From NCBI GenBank assembly GCA_002721445.1, contig PBKN01000001.1:68626-132625 (forward strand): DNA of 64,000 bases, in the 5' to 3' direction. Both the position numbers and the translations under genes were made by a program. Below are positions 1 to 8,017 of this stretch, in pieces. How positions within the stretch are numbered: position 1 is the first letter of the stretch; every line of letters begins with the position of its first letter. This DNA is from Chloroflexota bacterium. Its GTDB lineage: Bacteria > Chloroflexota > Dehalococcoidia > Lucifugimonadales > GCA-002723415. Below the pieces are notes generated by a model that had not been told where the DNA came from, searched no databases, and saw only the letters and a list, made by a program, of their open reading frames with translations.

Positions 1-47
1 TGTAAGCCTATATCTACATAAGGAATTTTTCTAATATGCTTAATCAT
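1..47 (-). CDS. Start of a gene running off the left edge (possibly DegT/DnrJ-type aminotransferase)
   Basis: An ATG at 47-45 directly follows the TAA stop (50-48) of the E1 beta gene and opens a frame beginning MIKHIRKIPYVDIGL that leaves the window. Its position immediately after a polysaccharide gene on the same strand makes it the next operon member. The IPYVD opening resembles the N-termini of DegT/DnrJ/EryC1 sugar aminotransferases, which often start with a similar I-P-[FY]-V-D block, but 15 residues cannot prove a family. The spacing (stop then ATG, no gap) suggests translational coupling. Confidence 0.4.
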   Translation of the reverse strand, partial: MIKHIRKIPYVDIGL

Positions 48-1028
48 TTAATTATTAATTAATTTATTTATTGAAGATATGAAAACTTCTTCATTTGGAT
101 AATAATTAGATTCAAGAGAGCTGGCAACTGGAGTATGGCTATCAGGTAGGCAAATTCTTATAGGGTTAGATTTCATTTCGGACCCTAGTGATTCATATAC
201 AAAAGTAATGATTTCGGAGGCTAGTCCAACTGATTTCCATGCGGGGTCTGCTATTGCAAGTCGCTTTGTTTTTGTTACAGAGTCGATAATTGATTTGTGG
301 TCTATTGGAGAAGCACTTCTTAAGTCTATTACTTCTATATCAAAGTTATTGTCTTTAAAATATTCAGCAACTCTTAGAGCTAAAGGTACCATGTCTCCTA
401 TAGCTACTAATGTTAAATCATTACCATTTCTACGCTTTATTGATTTTCCAAAACGTACTCTATATGGAGCTTCAGGTACATTGTCTTCCATAGAAAATAA
501 TGATCTATTTTCTATAATTATTGAAGGGTCTTCTCCAAATATACTTTCTAACAATAAGCCTTTTGCATCATATGCAGTAGAAGGAATAGCAACTTTTATA
601 CCAGGAAGATGTGCAAACCATGCATGTAGACTTTTAGAATGTTGAGGTCCTTGCCCCCAACCTTTTCCAACTATCGCTCTTATTGTTACAGGCAATCCTG
701 ATTTACCATTCGATTTAAATCTCCATAGTGACATCCAATTTACAATTACATCGAGAGAATAAATCATGAAGTCTAATCTTTGATGTATTATAACTGGTCT
801 TAAACCTGCTAAAGCAGAACCAGTTGCTGTAGATGTCATTATATTTTCAGCATTTGGGAAATCCTGAACTCGGTCACTTCCAAATTCATCATATAATCCG
901 GTTGTTGTCCCAAATATCCCAGATTTATTATCTACAGATTGGCCCAGTACTATTACATCTTGACTTAATTCCATAGATTGAAATAATGCTTCATTTATAG
1001 CTTTGGCAAATGTTATCTTTCTCATCAT
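48..1028 (-). CDS. Thiamine-diphosphate dehydrogenase E1 component, beta subunit-like
   Basis: A 326-residue protein with the two-domain layout of 2-oxoacid dehydrogenase E1 beta subunits: an N-terminal pyrimidine-binding domain (RKITFAKAINEAL, then the FPNAENIMTSTATGSALAGLRP region around residues 58-78) and a C-terminal transketolase-type domain (about residues 195-325, with DLTLVAIGDMV and VIDLRSASPID). The preceding gene on the same strand encodes the partner alpha subunit, 22 bases away. No lipoyl E2 or E3 gene is visible, and the neighbours are polysaccharide genes, so a role in building a sugar or its substituent is more likely than central metabolism (inference). Length is normal for the family. 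Start: two ATGs in tandem; neither has a convincing SD. Confidence 0.85.
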   Translation of the reverse strand: MMRKITFAKAINEALFQSMELSQDVIVLGQSVDNKSGIFGTTTGLYDEFGSDRVQDFPNAENIMTSTATGSALAGLRPVIIHQRLDFMIYSLDVIVNWMSLWRFKSNGKSGLPVTIRAIVGKGWGQGPQHSKSLHAWFAHLPGIKVAIPSTAYDAKGLLLESIFGEDPSIIIENRSLFSMEDNVPEAPYRVRFGKSIKRRNGNDLTLVAIGDMVPLALRVAEYFKDNNFDIEVIDLRSASPIDHKSIIDSVTKTKRLAIADPAWKSVGLASEIITFVYESLGSEMKSNPIRICLPDSHTPVASSLESNYYPNEEVFISSINKLINN

Positions 1029-1050
1029 TTAGTATTTATTATCCTAATAT

Positions 1051-2169
1051 TTAGAATGGAGCTAATTTTGCATCAGGTTGATTAGCATCAAAGTCGTTAT
1101 TATCAATCTCTTTAAGCAATAGGTCTGCTAAAGGACTTTCTGTAGATAAATTTAATTTTTCAATATTATCTATATCTGGAAAATTACTATCTTTAGCAAA
1201 TTTAAATGAATTATTTATCTCTAATTTTATTTCATCAATCATTTTTGATTTGAATTCTTCAGAGATAATTTTTTTATTCATTATGGCCTTTTCTAAAATA
1301 TTGATAGGATCATTCGATTTCCAAATTTCTAGTTCCTTCATAGATCTGTATTCTATTAAATCATCATTTTCTGGTCCTACATGTCCATTCCATCTATAAG
1401 TATATGCTTCGATGAAATGTGGTCCTCCACTATACCTTATATCTCTAATAGCTGCATTAATAGTTTTAAATACAGATATTACATCATTCCCGTAAACTTT
1501 ATTTGTACGAACTCCAAATGATGAAACTTTGTCTGATATATTATCATCTAATTGCCTTTTTAATTGAGTGGAATATGTTGAATATTTATTATTTTCACAT
1601 ATAAATATTATCGGTAATTTTTTTAATGAAGCATAATTGATTGCTTCCCAAAATATTCCTTCTTCAGTAGCTCCTTCTCCAAATCCAGCAAATACAAGAT
1701 TTTTAGATTTATTTAGTTTATTTGATAAAGCTACACCTACAGCTATAGCTATAGCTCCAGATAATATCGCACCAGCATAGAAATTAACTGAAGGCATTGA
1801 TAAATCCATTGATCCAGCAATTCCTCCACTTGCTCCAGTTTCTTTTCCATATAACTCAGCAAATAAAGATTTCATTGGGGCTTTCTTAGCAAGGAAGTAG
1901 CCATGAGACCTGTGATGTGAAAACAAATAATCATCTTTAGAAATAAGATTTGATATAACTGCAGGAATAGCCTCTTGCCCTACGCAAAAATGAACAGGAC
2001 ATTTCATTTCATCTGCAGGGTGGTATTCATCAATTAAAGACTGCTCACACAATCGTAGTCTATACATAAATTTATATAAAGATTTAATTACATCTATATT
2101 TACATTGTCTAATGATAAAGAGGAGTATTCTCCCATTTTTAAAATATTTTCGTGATTAAGATCTAGCAT
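1051..2169 (-). CDS. Thiamine-diphosphate dehydrogenase E1 component, alpha subunit-like
   Basis: A 372-residue E1 alpha-type protein. Visible features are HFCVGQEAIPA (about 60-70), the phosphorylation-loop-like HHRSHGYFLAK (85-95), and the ThDP/Mg motif region FGEGATEEG at 163-171 followed 26 residues later by the closing NN in ICENNKYS. The motif normally reads GDG; here the metal-binding Asp is Glu165 (codon GAA). Family relatives with the ATEEG signature are common in surface polysaccharide loci rather than in pyruvate dehydrogenase operons (recalled family knowledge). It pairs with the beta subunit gene downstream and follows an epimerase gene by 13 bases. The chemistry and substrate are not apparent. 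Confidence 0.85.
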   Translation of the reverse strand: MLDLNHENILKMGEYSSLSLDNVNIDVIKSLYKFMYRLRLCEQSLIDEYHPADEMKCPVHFCVGQEAIPAVISNLISKDDYLFSHHRSHGYFLAKKAPMKSLFAELYGKETGASGGIAGSMDLSMPSVNFYAGAILSGAIAIAVGVALSNKLNKSKNLVFAGFGEGATEEGIFWEAINYASLKKLPIIFICENNKYSTYSTQLKRQLDDNISDKVSSFGVRTNKVYGNDVISVFKTINAAIRDIRYSGGPHFIEAYTYRWNGHVGPENDDLIEYRSMKELEIWKSNDPINILEKAIMNKKIISEEFKSKMIDEIKLEINNSFKFAKDSNFPDIDNIEKLNLSTESPLADLLLKEIDNNDFDANQPDAKLAPF

Positions 2170-2182
2170 TAGAATTCCATAC

Positions 2183-3181
2183 CTATTTTAAATTCATCGA
2201 TTGCATTACTTTTATATTGTAATAGTTATTATTTGTCATTGGATTAATAATTAAGTTGTTTTGAAATGCTGACAACATATCGGTTACAGCATTTTTAATT
2301 CCATATTGAGGTTTGAAATTCAATTGGTTATAAATTTTTTCTGATGATATGTGGTATGACCTATTGTCATTAGTTGGGACAGTATTTATTAATACATCCT
2401 CTCCTATAATTTCCTGTATAATATTTGCAGTTTCATTAACAGTGAAATTTTCATAACCAGCGTTGAAAATTTGAGAATCAATTAATTCTTTAGGATATTC
2501 TAGACACTTTAAATATAAATCAGTCATATCTTGTATGTGTATATTTGGTCTTTTTTGTTCTCCTCCAAATACTTGTATTTTTCTATTATTAAATGCGTGG
2601 TTAGTTAATATATTTACAATTAAATCTAAGCGTTGCCTTGGAGAATACCCGCAAACTGTAGCAGGTCGTAAAACCAATGGAGTGAAATTATTATTACTAT
2701 TATTATTCAAAAGTAGTTCTTCACATAAAGCTTTATACTTTGAATAATCAGTTAAAGGTTTAAGCGATAGATTCTCAGTAACGTTTTCTTCTTCTTTTAA
2801 ACCATACACACTTGAAGATGAAGCATATATAAACCTCTGGACTCCTGAATCTATAGAAATATTTAATAATTCTGGAAAAGCATCATAATTTATTGATTTA
2901 CCTAAAAGAGGATTTAACTCAAAGCTTGGGTCATTAGATATACATGCTAAATGAATAACTGATGAGCATTCTTTTACTGCTTTTTTTATAGCTTCAACAT
3001 CTCTAATATCCCCAATAAATTCATTTAATTTGGGATTATTTCTAACTTTACTTAAAGATTCTTTACCAAAAAGATAAAGGTCTAATACATTAACTGAATA
3101 TCCTGCATTAAGCAACTTAGGTACTAATACAGAGCCTACATATCCAGCTCCTCCAGTTACTAAGATTTTTTTATTTTGCAT
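2183..3181 (-). CDS. NAD-dependent nucleotide-sugar epimerase/dehydratase (extended SDR)
   Basis: A 332-residue extended short-chain dehydrogenase. The NAD-binding motif VTGGAGYVGS (8-17) opens a Rossmann fold, and the catalytic pair is Tyr146/Lys150 in YSKYK, preceded by SSSSVYG. Such enzymes act on UDP-, GDP- or dTDP-activated sugars as 4-epimerases, 4,6-dehydratases or decarboxylases; sequence alone does not choose between these. Its ATG overlaps the stop codon of the SIS gene upstream by one base (TAATG), so translation is probably coupled. Third epimerase of the operon. Confidence 0.85.
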   Translation of the reverse strand: MQNKKILVTGGAGYVGSVLVPKLLNAGYSVNVLDLYLFGKESLSKVRNNPKLNEFIGDIRDVEAIKKAVKECSSVIHLACISNDPSFELNPLLGKSINYDAFPELLNISIDSGVQRFIYASSSSVYGLKEEENVTENLSLKPLTDYSKYKALCEELLLNNNSNNNFTPLVLRPATVCGYSPRQRLDLIVNILTNHAFNNRKIQVFGGEQKRPNIHIQDMTDLYLKCLEYPKELIDSQIFNAGYENFTVNETANIIQEIIGEDVLINTVPTNDNRSYHISSEKIYNQLNFKPQYGIKNAVTDMLSAFQNNLIINPMTNNNYYNIKVMQSMNLK

Positions 3182-3768
3182 TATTTATTTAATATATCCT
3201 TAGCTTGATCAGTTAAATAATGAATTAATATTGAATGTGACATTTCTACGTGTCCATATTGCATAGAATTAATATAAAAATTTAGTTTACCCATTTTTCT
3301 TATTATATTTTCTGGTGTAAATCCAGTGAAAGTAATAATATTACATTGCTTTTTATCAGCAGCATTTATAGCCTTAATTATATTTTCAGAATTTCCTGAG
3401 CTGCTTACAGCAAATAATAAATCATTTTTATCTGCCCATAATTCAATTAGCTTTTGATATGCATTTTCATATCCATCATCATTAGACAAAGCGGTTAATA
3501 ATGGTTGCTCAGTAAAAACAATTGATTTTATTCCTACAGCTTTACACATATCATTTTGAGCATGGCTAGCAATTGCTGCACTTCCTCCGTTACCTATAAG
3601 TATAACTTTATTATTGGTCTCTTTAGCTTTTATTATGTAGTTAATTATTTTACTAGTCGCTTCATCAAGGTCAATTATTTTAGCTAATTTATTTGTAACT
3701 TTTGTATTATTTAATACGTCATAAATATTTTGAATATATTTTTTGATTGAAATGTTTTTTTGATTCAT
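3181..3768 (-). CDS. SIS-domain sugar-phosphate isomerase, GmhA-like
   Basis: A 195-residue single SIS-domain protein. ILIGNGGSAAIASHAQND (about 57-73) is the substrate-phosphate loop seen in phosphoheptose isomerases, and FAVSSSGNSENIIKAI (about 113-128) is the second SIS phosphate-binding motif. GmhA converts sedoheptulose 7-phosphate to D-glycero-D-manno-heptose 7-phosphate. The gene lies four bases downstream of the HldE-like fusion, which carries the next two activities of that pathway. It differs from the second copy at 12551-13195, which is closer to canonical GmhA, so this one may have another ketose-phosphate substrate (inference). Confidence 0.8.
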   Translation of the reverse strand: MNQKNISIKKYIQNIYDVLNNTKVTNKLAKIIDLDEATSKIINYIIKAKETNNKVILIGNGGSAAIASHAQNDMCKAVGIKSIVFTEQPLLTALSNDDGYENAYQKLIELWADKNDLLFAVSSSGNSENIIKAINAADKKQCNIITFTGFTPENIIRKMGKLNFYINSMQYGHVEMSHSILIHYLTDQAKDILNK

Positions 3769-3772
3769 TTAA

Positions 3773-5302
3773 TTATTTTAATAGTGAATTTATATGTTTT
3801 ATTAAATTTTCTTTACTTATACTTTTACTATGTCCAAGAGTAGCTACAGCTTGAGCTCCTGCAACGTTACCTATAAAAGATAAAATTTCTAAAGGTGCCT
3901 TTTGTGCAGCACATAAAGCTGTTATTGCTAACACTGAATCTCCTGCACCCATTCTATCTATGACCTGATTAGATAGAGCAGGGGATTCATTAAATCCTTC
4001 TTTATCATTATAACTTATGCTTCCATCTTTACCTCGGGTAACTGTTATTAATTCACAGCTTAATTGAGAAGAAATATGTTTGATTAATTCTTTAATATCG
4101 CCACTTCTTTTTCTAGCTTCTATTGCTATTTCATGGCTAGCAAAGGATGTGTAATTTACTTTTTTATATCTAGATATAGGGTTGATACCTCTATTGCCTG
4201 CATTAGCTTGTGTATTGACTGCTAAATATTTTGATTTATTGTTTAAAATATTAATTGCATTTGAAGTTAACATTCCATGCCCATAATCAACTACTATAAC
4301 TAAATCTTGACTTGGAACTATTTCCTCTAATAATGAGCATAACTGAGTATCTTGAGAATTTGTTAATTCTTCGTCATTCATTTCATAAACTTCAAATAAT
4401 TTTTGTATTAATTGTGCTTCTAAGAAACGTCTTTTAACTATTGTAGGAGAATTTTCTTTGTAAATGAATTTTGAATTTATGTTTGGTTTTAAATTAGAAG
4501 TGATGAATTTTTCTTGCGTATTATAGCTTCCTAGAGTGCTTACAAGAGTTACTTTATTAGAGAAATCTGCAACGTGATTAGCAACAGCTATTACACCTCC
4601 TGCAAATTTTTCAGACGTGGTTGCTTTAGTGGCTAGTATAGGTTCTTTAGAAGTTTTACCCATTAATTCACCATATTGATATTCATCTATTATAGTTTCT
4701 CCAATTACCAATACATTTAAAGATTTAGAATTTTCTAAATAGCTATTTATTGTCTCAATTGAGAATTTGTTTGAGATTTCATTTAGATAATCTTTGATCT
4801 TGGGATCATATATTGAAATATATTTATTAATTAAATTTGAAGAACTGAATACAATATCGTCAGTAAATATAATTTTACCTCCTATAGATTTTACTGCATC
4901 TTCTTCTTTAGAAATATTTCCAGTAATATCATTATTTGGATCTTTATAATCAGGTCCTTTAGCATATATATCAACATTAAGTGTTTTAATCGTTTCTATT
5001 GCTGTAGGCCATTGATTTATTGCTACAAAATCTACACAATCTAAAGATGCAATAGCTTCAGCACGGAGTGTTTCACTAAAAGCAGGTCTGTGAGGGCCTT
5101 TATTAACATATTTATCTGGAGTTATGGTTACAATTAATATATCCCCTGATGCTTTAGCTTCCTCAAAATATTTTATATGACCTATATGCAGAAGATCAAA
5201 AACTCCATGGCATAGTACTGTTTTTTGTCCATTTAGTTTATGTTTTTTTAAAGTTTCAGATAATTCAAATATGTCTTGAATTTTGTTATGAATTTTTTTC
5301 AA
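3773..5302 (-). CDS. Bifunctional heptose-1-P nucleotidyltransferase / heptose-7-P kinase, HldE-like with inverted domain order
   Basis: A 509-residue two-domain enzyme. Residues about 25-160 form a cytidylyltransferase-fold domain with TVLCHGVFDLLHIGH, the H-x-G-H motif being His39-His42. Residues about 190-509 form a PfkB/ribokinase-type kinase ending in RMGAGDS with the catalytic-base Asp455. In E. coli HldE the kinase comes first and the nucleotidyltransferase second; here the order is reversed. The two reactions are phosphorylation of heptose 7-phosphate at C1 and nucleotidylation of heptose 1-phosphate. It lies in the polysaccharide operon beside a GmhA-like isomerase. Both active-site motifs look intact. 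The exact nucleotide and anomer cannot be read from the sequence. Confidence 0.85.
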   Translation of the reverse strand: MKKIHNKIQDIFELSETLKKHKLNGQKTVLCHGVFDLLHIGHIKYFEEAKASGDILIVTITPDKYVNKGPHRPAFSETLRAEAIASLDCVDFVAINQWPTAIETIKTLNVDIYAKGPDYKDPNNDITGNISKEEDAVKSIGGKIIFTDDIVFSSSNLINKYISIYDPKIKDYLNEISNKFSIETINSYLENSKSLNVLVIGETIIDEYQYGELMGKTSKEPILATKATTSEKFAGGVIAVANHVADFSNKVTLVSTLGSYNTQEKFITSNLKPNINSKFIYKENSPTIVKRRFLEAQLIQKLFEVYEMNDEELTNSQDTQLCSLLEEIVPSQDLVIVVDYGHGMLTSNAINILNNKSKYLAVNTQANAGNRGINPISRYKKVNYTSFASHEIAIEARKRSGDIKELIKHISSQLSCELITVTRGKDGSISYNDKEGFNESPALSNQVIDRMGAGDSVLAITALCAAQKAPLEILSFIGNVAGAQAVATLGHSKSISKENLIKHINSLLK

Positions 5303-5328
5303 CTATTATTACTCCAATAATTTATTAT

Positions 5329-7002
5329 TTAGATATATGTACATACAGATCTACTTGGGCACCAATTATGTTCGCAATTTGATAAAATTTTAGATTTTAA
5401 TCTTTGAAAAAGTTCTTCAAAAATATAATCAATACTATCAAAATCCATTTTATTAATAGCATTAGTGATTTCTTTATAATGAATGATTCTAACTTCACTA
5501 AAGTTAGTTAATTCGAAATGGTCTAATTTCCAGCCATATTTTTCTTCAAATTTTGGATGTGTATTATTCATCATATTAGAAAAATAATTTTTTTCTTCTT
5601 TATTCAACCTATGAGTATCATCGCTGCGCATATGAATTAGCGGTGGATTGTTAAAATAGATTGTCCATTTTTTATCTCTAGCTGCATTAATTTGCATTTC
5701 TCCTTCATGTCCGAATGGAATTGAAGAATCATATTTACCAAAACCTTCCCAGTACTTTTTGGGAAAAGATGCGGCAATACAAGTTTTTCCTGTCATAAAT
5801 CTTATTTTGTGCGGATTGTCATGCCATGGTTCTCGGTTTAAACCAAATTGTAGGCTAGGATCATGAATTTGAACATCGTCAATTTTCTTTGTTAGTCTAT
5901 CAAAATCTTTTGATGATTTGAGAATTTTAACTAAATGGTCATATTCACCTTGGTTAAAGAGTTCTTTGGTCGTAGAATCTGTTCCTGCACGAAATTGTAC
6001 ATAACCTAGTCCAATTTGAGCTATTTTTTGATATTTATTAACTGAACTCCAAGCAGTATCTAATTGTTTAAACCAATAATTTGGCCACAAAACATCACTA
6101 TGGACTATGATTACTATATCTGTTTTCGGATCCAAATAATCAATTCCAATATTTAAGGTTCCGGATATTCCTTGCCAGCTTTTGTTTTTAATATACTTTA
6201 CTCCTATAGATTTACAAAACTCTTCACAATTTTTATTTTGTGTTCTTCCATCTTCAGCTACAACTATATCTCCATTAAAATCACTGTTTAATATACTGTT
6301 TACAGAACTTTGAAATGTTGGAGAATCAAACATTGCTGCAATTACAATTCCGTAATTTAAATTAGCTTTTGTATATTTCTCTATGTAATTAGGCTTTATA
6401 TTAGAACTTTCTTGCAGAATAATACTATTCAGATATTTTGAGTCTTTTTCATTTCCAATTTCAGCTAGAAAAAAGCTTAACCAACTTTTACTCTTCAGAT
6501 TAGGTAAGTCAGACTTGAATCTTTTTATTAATATGTCAGCATATATACCGTGTTTATTTGCTGACCGTGCTACTAAACAGGCTTCTATTAAAGGATCTTC
6601 ATTTTTACTTGAATATATATAGCCATTAATATTGTTATGTTCATATGAATCATCATTTAATTTTTTATAAATACTATATATAACGTTTTTAAAAATGTTA
6701 GGTCTTCTCAAATTCCAAATCAGAATATGTATAAATATTAAAGTTAGGATCTCCGATAAGAAAATTATATTATTTATTAATTGAATATATAAAACTGAAA
6801 GAAGGTTTTTCCCTTTCGTATTGTTTCTTTGTAAAGGGGGATACATTAGTTTGAATATAATCAAAAAAATGGGTTTTAATAAAATTATTCTTTTATAATT
6901 TATAGGTATAGGTGAATAAGACAGCTCCCTTACTTTACTTGCTAGTAAAAAAATTTCTAAAGATTTTAATAATCGATTATTATTTTTAAAATTTTTATTC
7001 AT
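5329..7002 (-). CDS. Glycosyltransferase, GT-A fold, with hydrophobic N-terminal segments
   Basis: A 557-residue protein whose middle resembles a GT2-type glycosyltransferase: YGIVIAAMFDSPTFQSSVNS (about 218-237) is the nucleotide-binding start, DIVVAEDGR follows, and VIIVHSDVLWP carries a probable D-x-D-like metal site (HSD). Downstream come an acceptor-type region (HDPSLQFGLNREPWHD) and GHEGEMQINAARDKKW. The first 120 residues contain two hydrophobic stretches (about 40-55 and 70-93) that may anchor it to the membrane. The N-terminal region up to about residue 210 is otherwise unrecognised. The operon setting supports a role in assembling the surface glycan; donor and linkage are unknown. 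Confidence 0.65.
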   Translation of the reverse strand: MNKNFKNNNRLLKSLEIFLLASKVRELSYSPIPINYKRIILLKPIFLIIFKLMYPPLQRNNTKGKNLLSVLYIQLINNIIFLSEILTLIFIHILIWNLRRPNIFKNVIYSIYKKLNDDSYEHNNINGYIYSSKNEDPLIEACLVARSANKHGIYADILIKRFKSDLPNLKSKSWLSFFLAEIGNEKDSKYLNSIILQESSNIKPNYIEKYTKANLNYGIVIAAMFDSPTFQSSVNSILNSDFNGDIVVAEDGRTQNKNCEEFCKSIGVKYIKNKSWQGISGTLNIGIDYLDPKTDIVIIVHSDVLWPNYWFKQLDTAWSSVNKYQKIAQIGLGYVQFRAGTDSTTKELFNQGEYDHLVKILKSSKDFDRLTKKIDDVQIHDPSLQFGLNREPWHDNPHKIRFMTGKTCIAASFPKKYWEGFGKYDSSIPFGHEGEMQINAARDKKWTIYFNNPPLIHMRSDDTHRLNKEEKNYFSNMMNNTHPKFEEKYGWKLDHFELTNFSEVRIIHYKEITNAINKMDFDSIDYIFEELFQRLKSKILSNCEHNWCPSRSVCTYI

Positions 7003-7012
7003 TAAATATTAT

Positions 7013-8005
7013 TCAGTTCATGTATTTAAACCAAGTTTTAGTTTGTTCTGCTATGGATTTTTTATCCCATATAGGAGCCCCTTGCCAATTCTCTATATTT
7101 TTTAGCATAATTTTGACTCCATTTTCAAAATTTACTTTAGGCGACCAATTGATTTGAGATTTTATATATGATATATCTGCATTAGTTTGTTGGGGTTCAC
7201 CTTTTCGTTTAGGTAAATTTACAACACCATTATCATTACCTAATAGTTGAACTAATTTATTAATACTATTAGGTTTATTAGTTCCTACATTGAATACATC
7301 GTTTTCAATGTTAGATTTAGCTGATTCTATAAATGCATTAACAACGTCAGTTACGAAAATAAAATCCCGTAATTGATTGCCGTCTCCAACTATCGTGAAA
7401 GGTTTATTTGATAGCTTTTGAGCTAAAAAGACACCAAAAACTGCGCCATATGCTCCAGAAGTTCTACTTCTCGGACCATAAACATTAAATAACCTTAATG
7501 ATATTGTGTTTAAACCATAAACTTTGTTCCAATGTAATACAGCTTCTTCTCCTTGGAATTTTGTTAAAGCGTATGGGTACATTGGGGAAATTTTTGAATT
7601 TTCATTTGTTGGGTATTCAACTGGGATTCCATAACAAGAAGAAGAGGCAGCATAAATAAATTTTTTTATTTTTTGAATACGCGAAGCTTCTAATAAACAA
7701 ATGGTGCCATTTACATTTGAATTGTAGTATTCTAAGGGATTATCAATAGAAGGCACAATGTCAGCTAGACCTGCCAGGTGAAACACCCAATCTACTTTAT
7801 CGCATAGAGGTAATATTTCTTCAAAGTTTGTTATGTCTACATTGAAAAAAGAAATTCTATCTTTAATATGTGACAAATTATTTTTATTTCCAGTAACTAA
7901 ATTATCAAGAACAATTACTTCATGACCTTCTTCTAATAATTTATCTACTAAATGACTCCCTATAAATCCTGCTCCACCTGTAACTAATGCTTTTTTTGAT
8001 GTCAT
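7013..8005 (-). CDS. NAD-dependent nucleotide-sugar epimerase (UDP-glucose 4-epimerase-like)
   Basis: A 330-residue extended SDR with the NAD-binding VTGGAGFIGSHLVDKLL (8-24), the substrate-side SSSCYG, and catalytic Tyr145/Lys149 in YALTK. RLFNVYGPRSR and the later FIFVTDVVNA are typical of UDP-hexose 4-epimerases and related uronate epimerases. It sits between the ABC exporter (13 bases upstream) and the glycosyltransferase (10 bases downstream). Of the operon's three epimerases this is the most GalE/WbpP-like, but substrate choice cannot be confirmed. Confidence 0.85.
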   Translation of the reverse strand: MTSKKALVTGGAGFIGSHLVDKLLEEGHEVIVLDNLVTGNKNNLSHIKDRISFFNVDITNFEEILPLCDKVDWVFHLAGLADIVPSIDNPLEYYNSNVNGTICLLEASRIQKIKKFIYAASSSCYGIPVEYPTNENSKISPMYPYALTKFQGEEAVLHWNKVYGLNTISLRLFNVYGPRSRTSGAYGAVFGVFLAQKLSNKPFTIVGDGNQLRDFIFVTDVVNAFIESAKSNIENDVFNVGTNKPNSINKLVQLLGNDNGVVNLPKRKGEPQQTNADISYIKSQINWSPKVNFENGVKIMLKNIENWQGAPIWDKKSIAEQTKTWFKYMN

Positions 8006-8017
8006 AATAATCTTGAT

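Noticed and set aside
2690-2707. Triplet-like ATT/TTA repeat
   Set aside because: It is an Asn-rich run within the epimerase gene, in frame, and not a separate repeat element.
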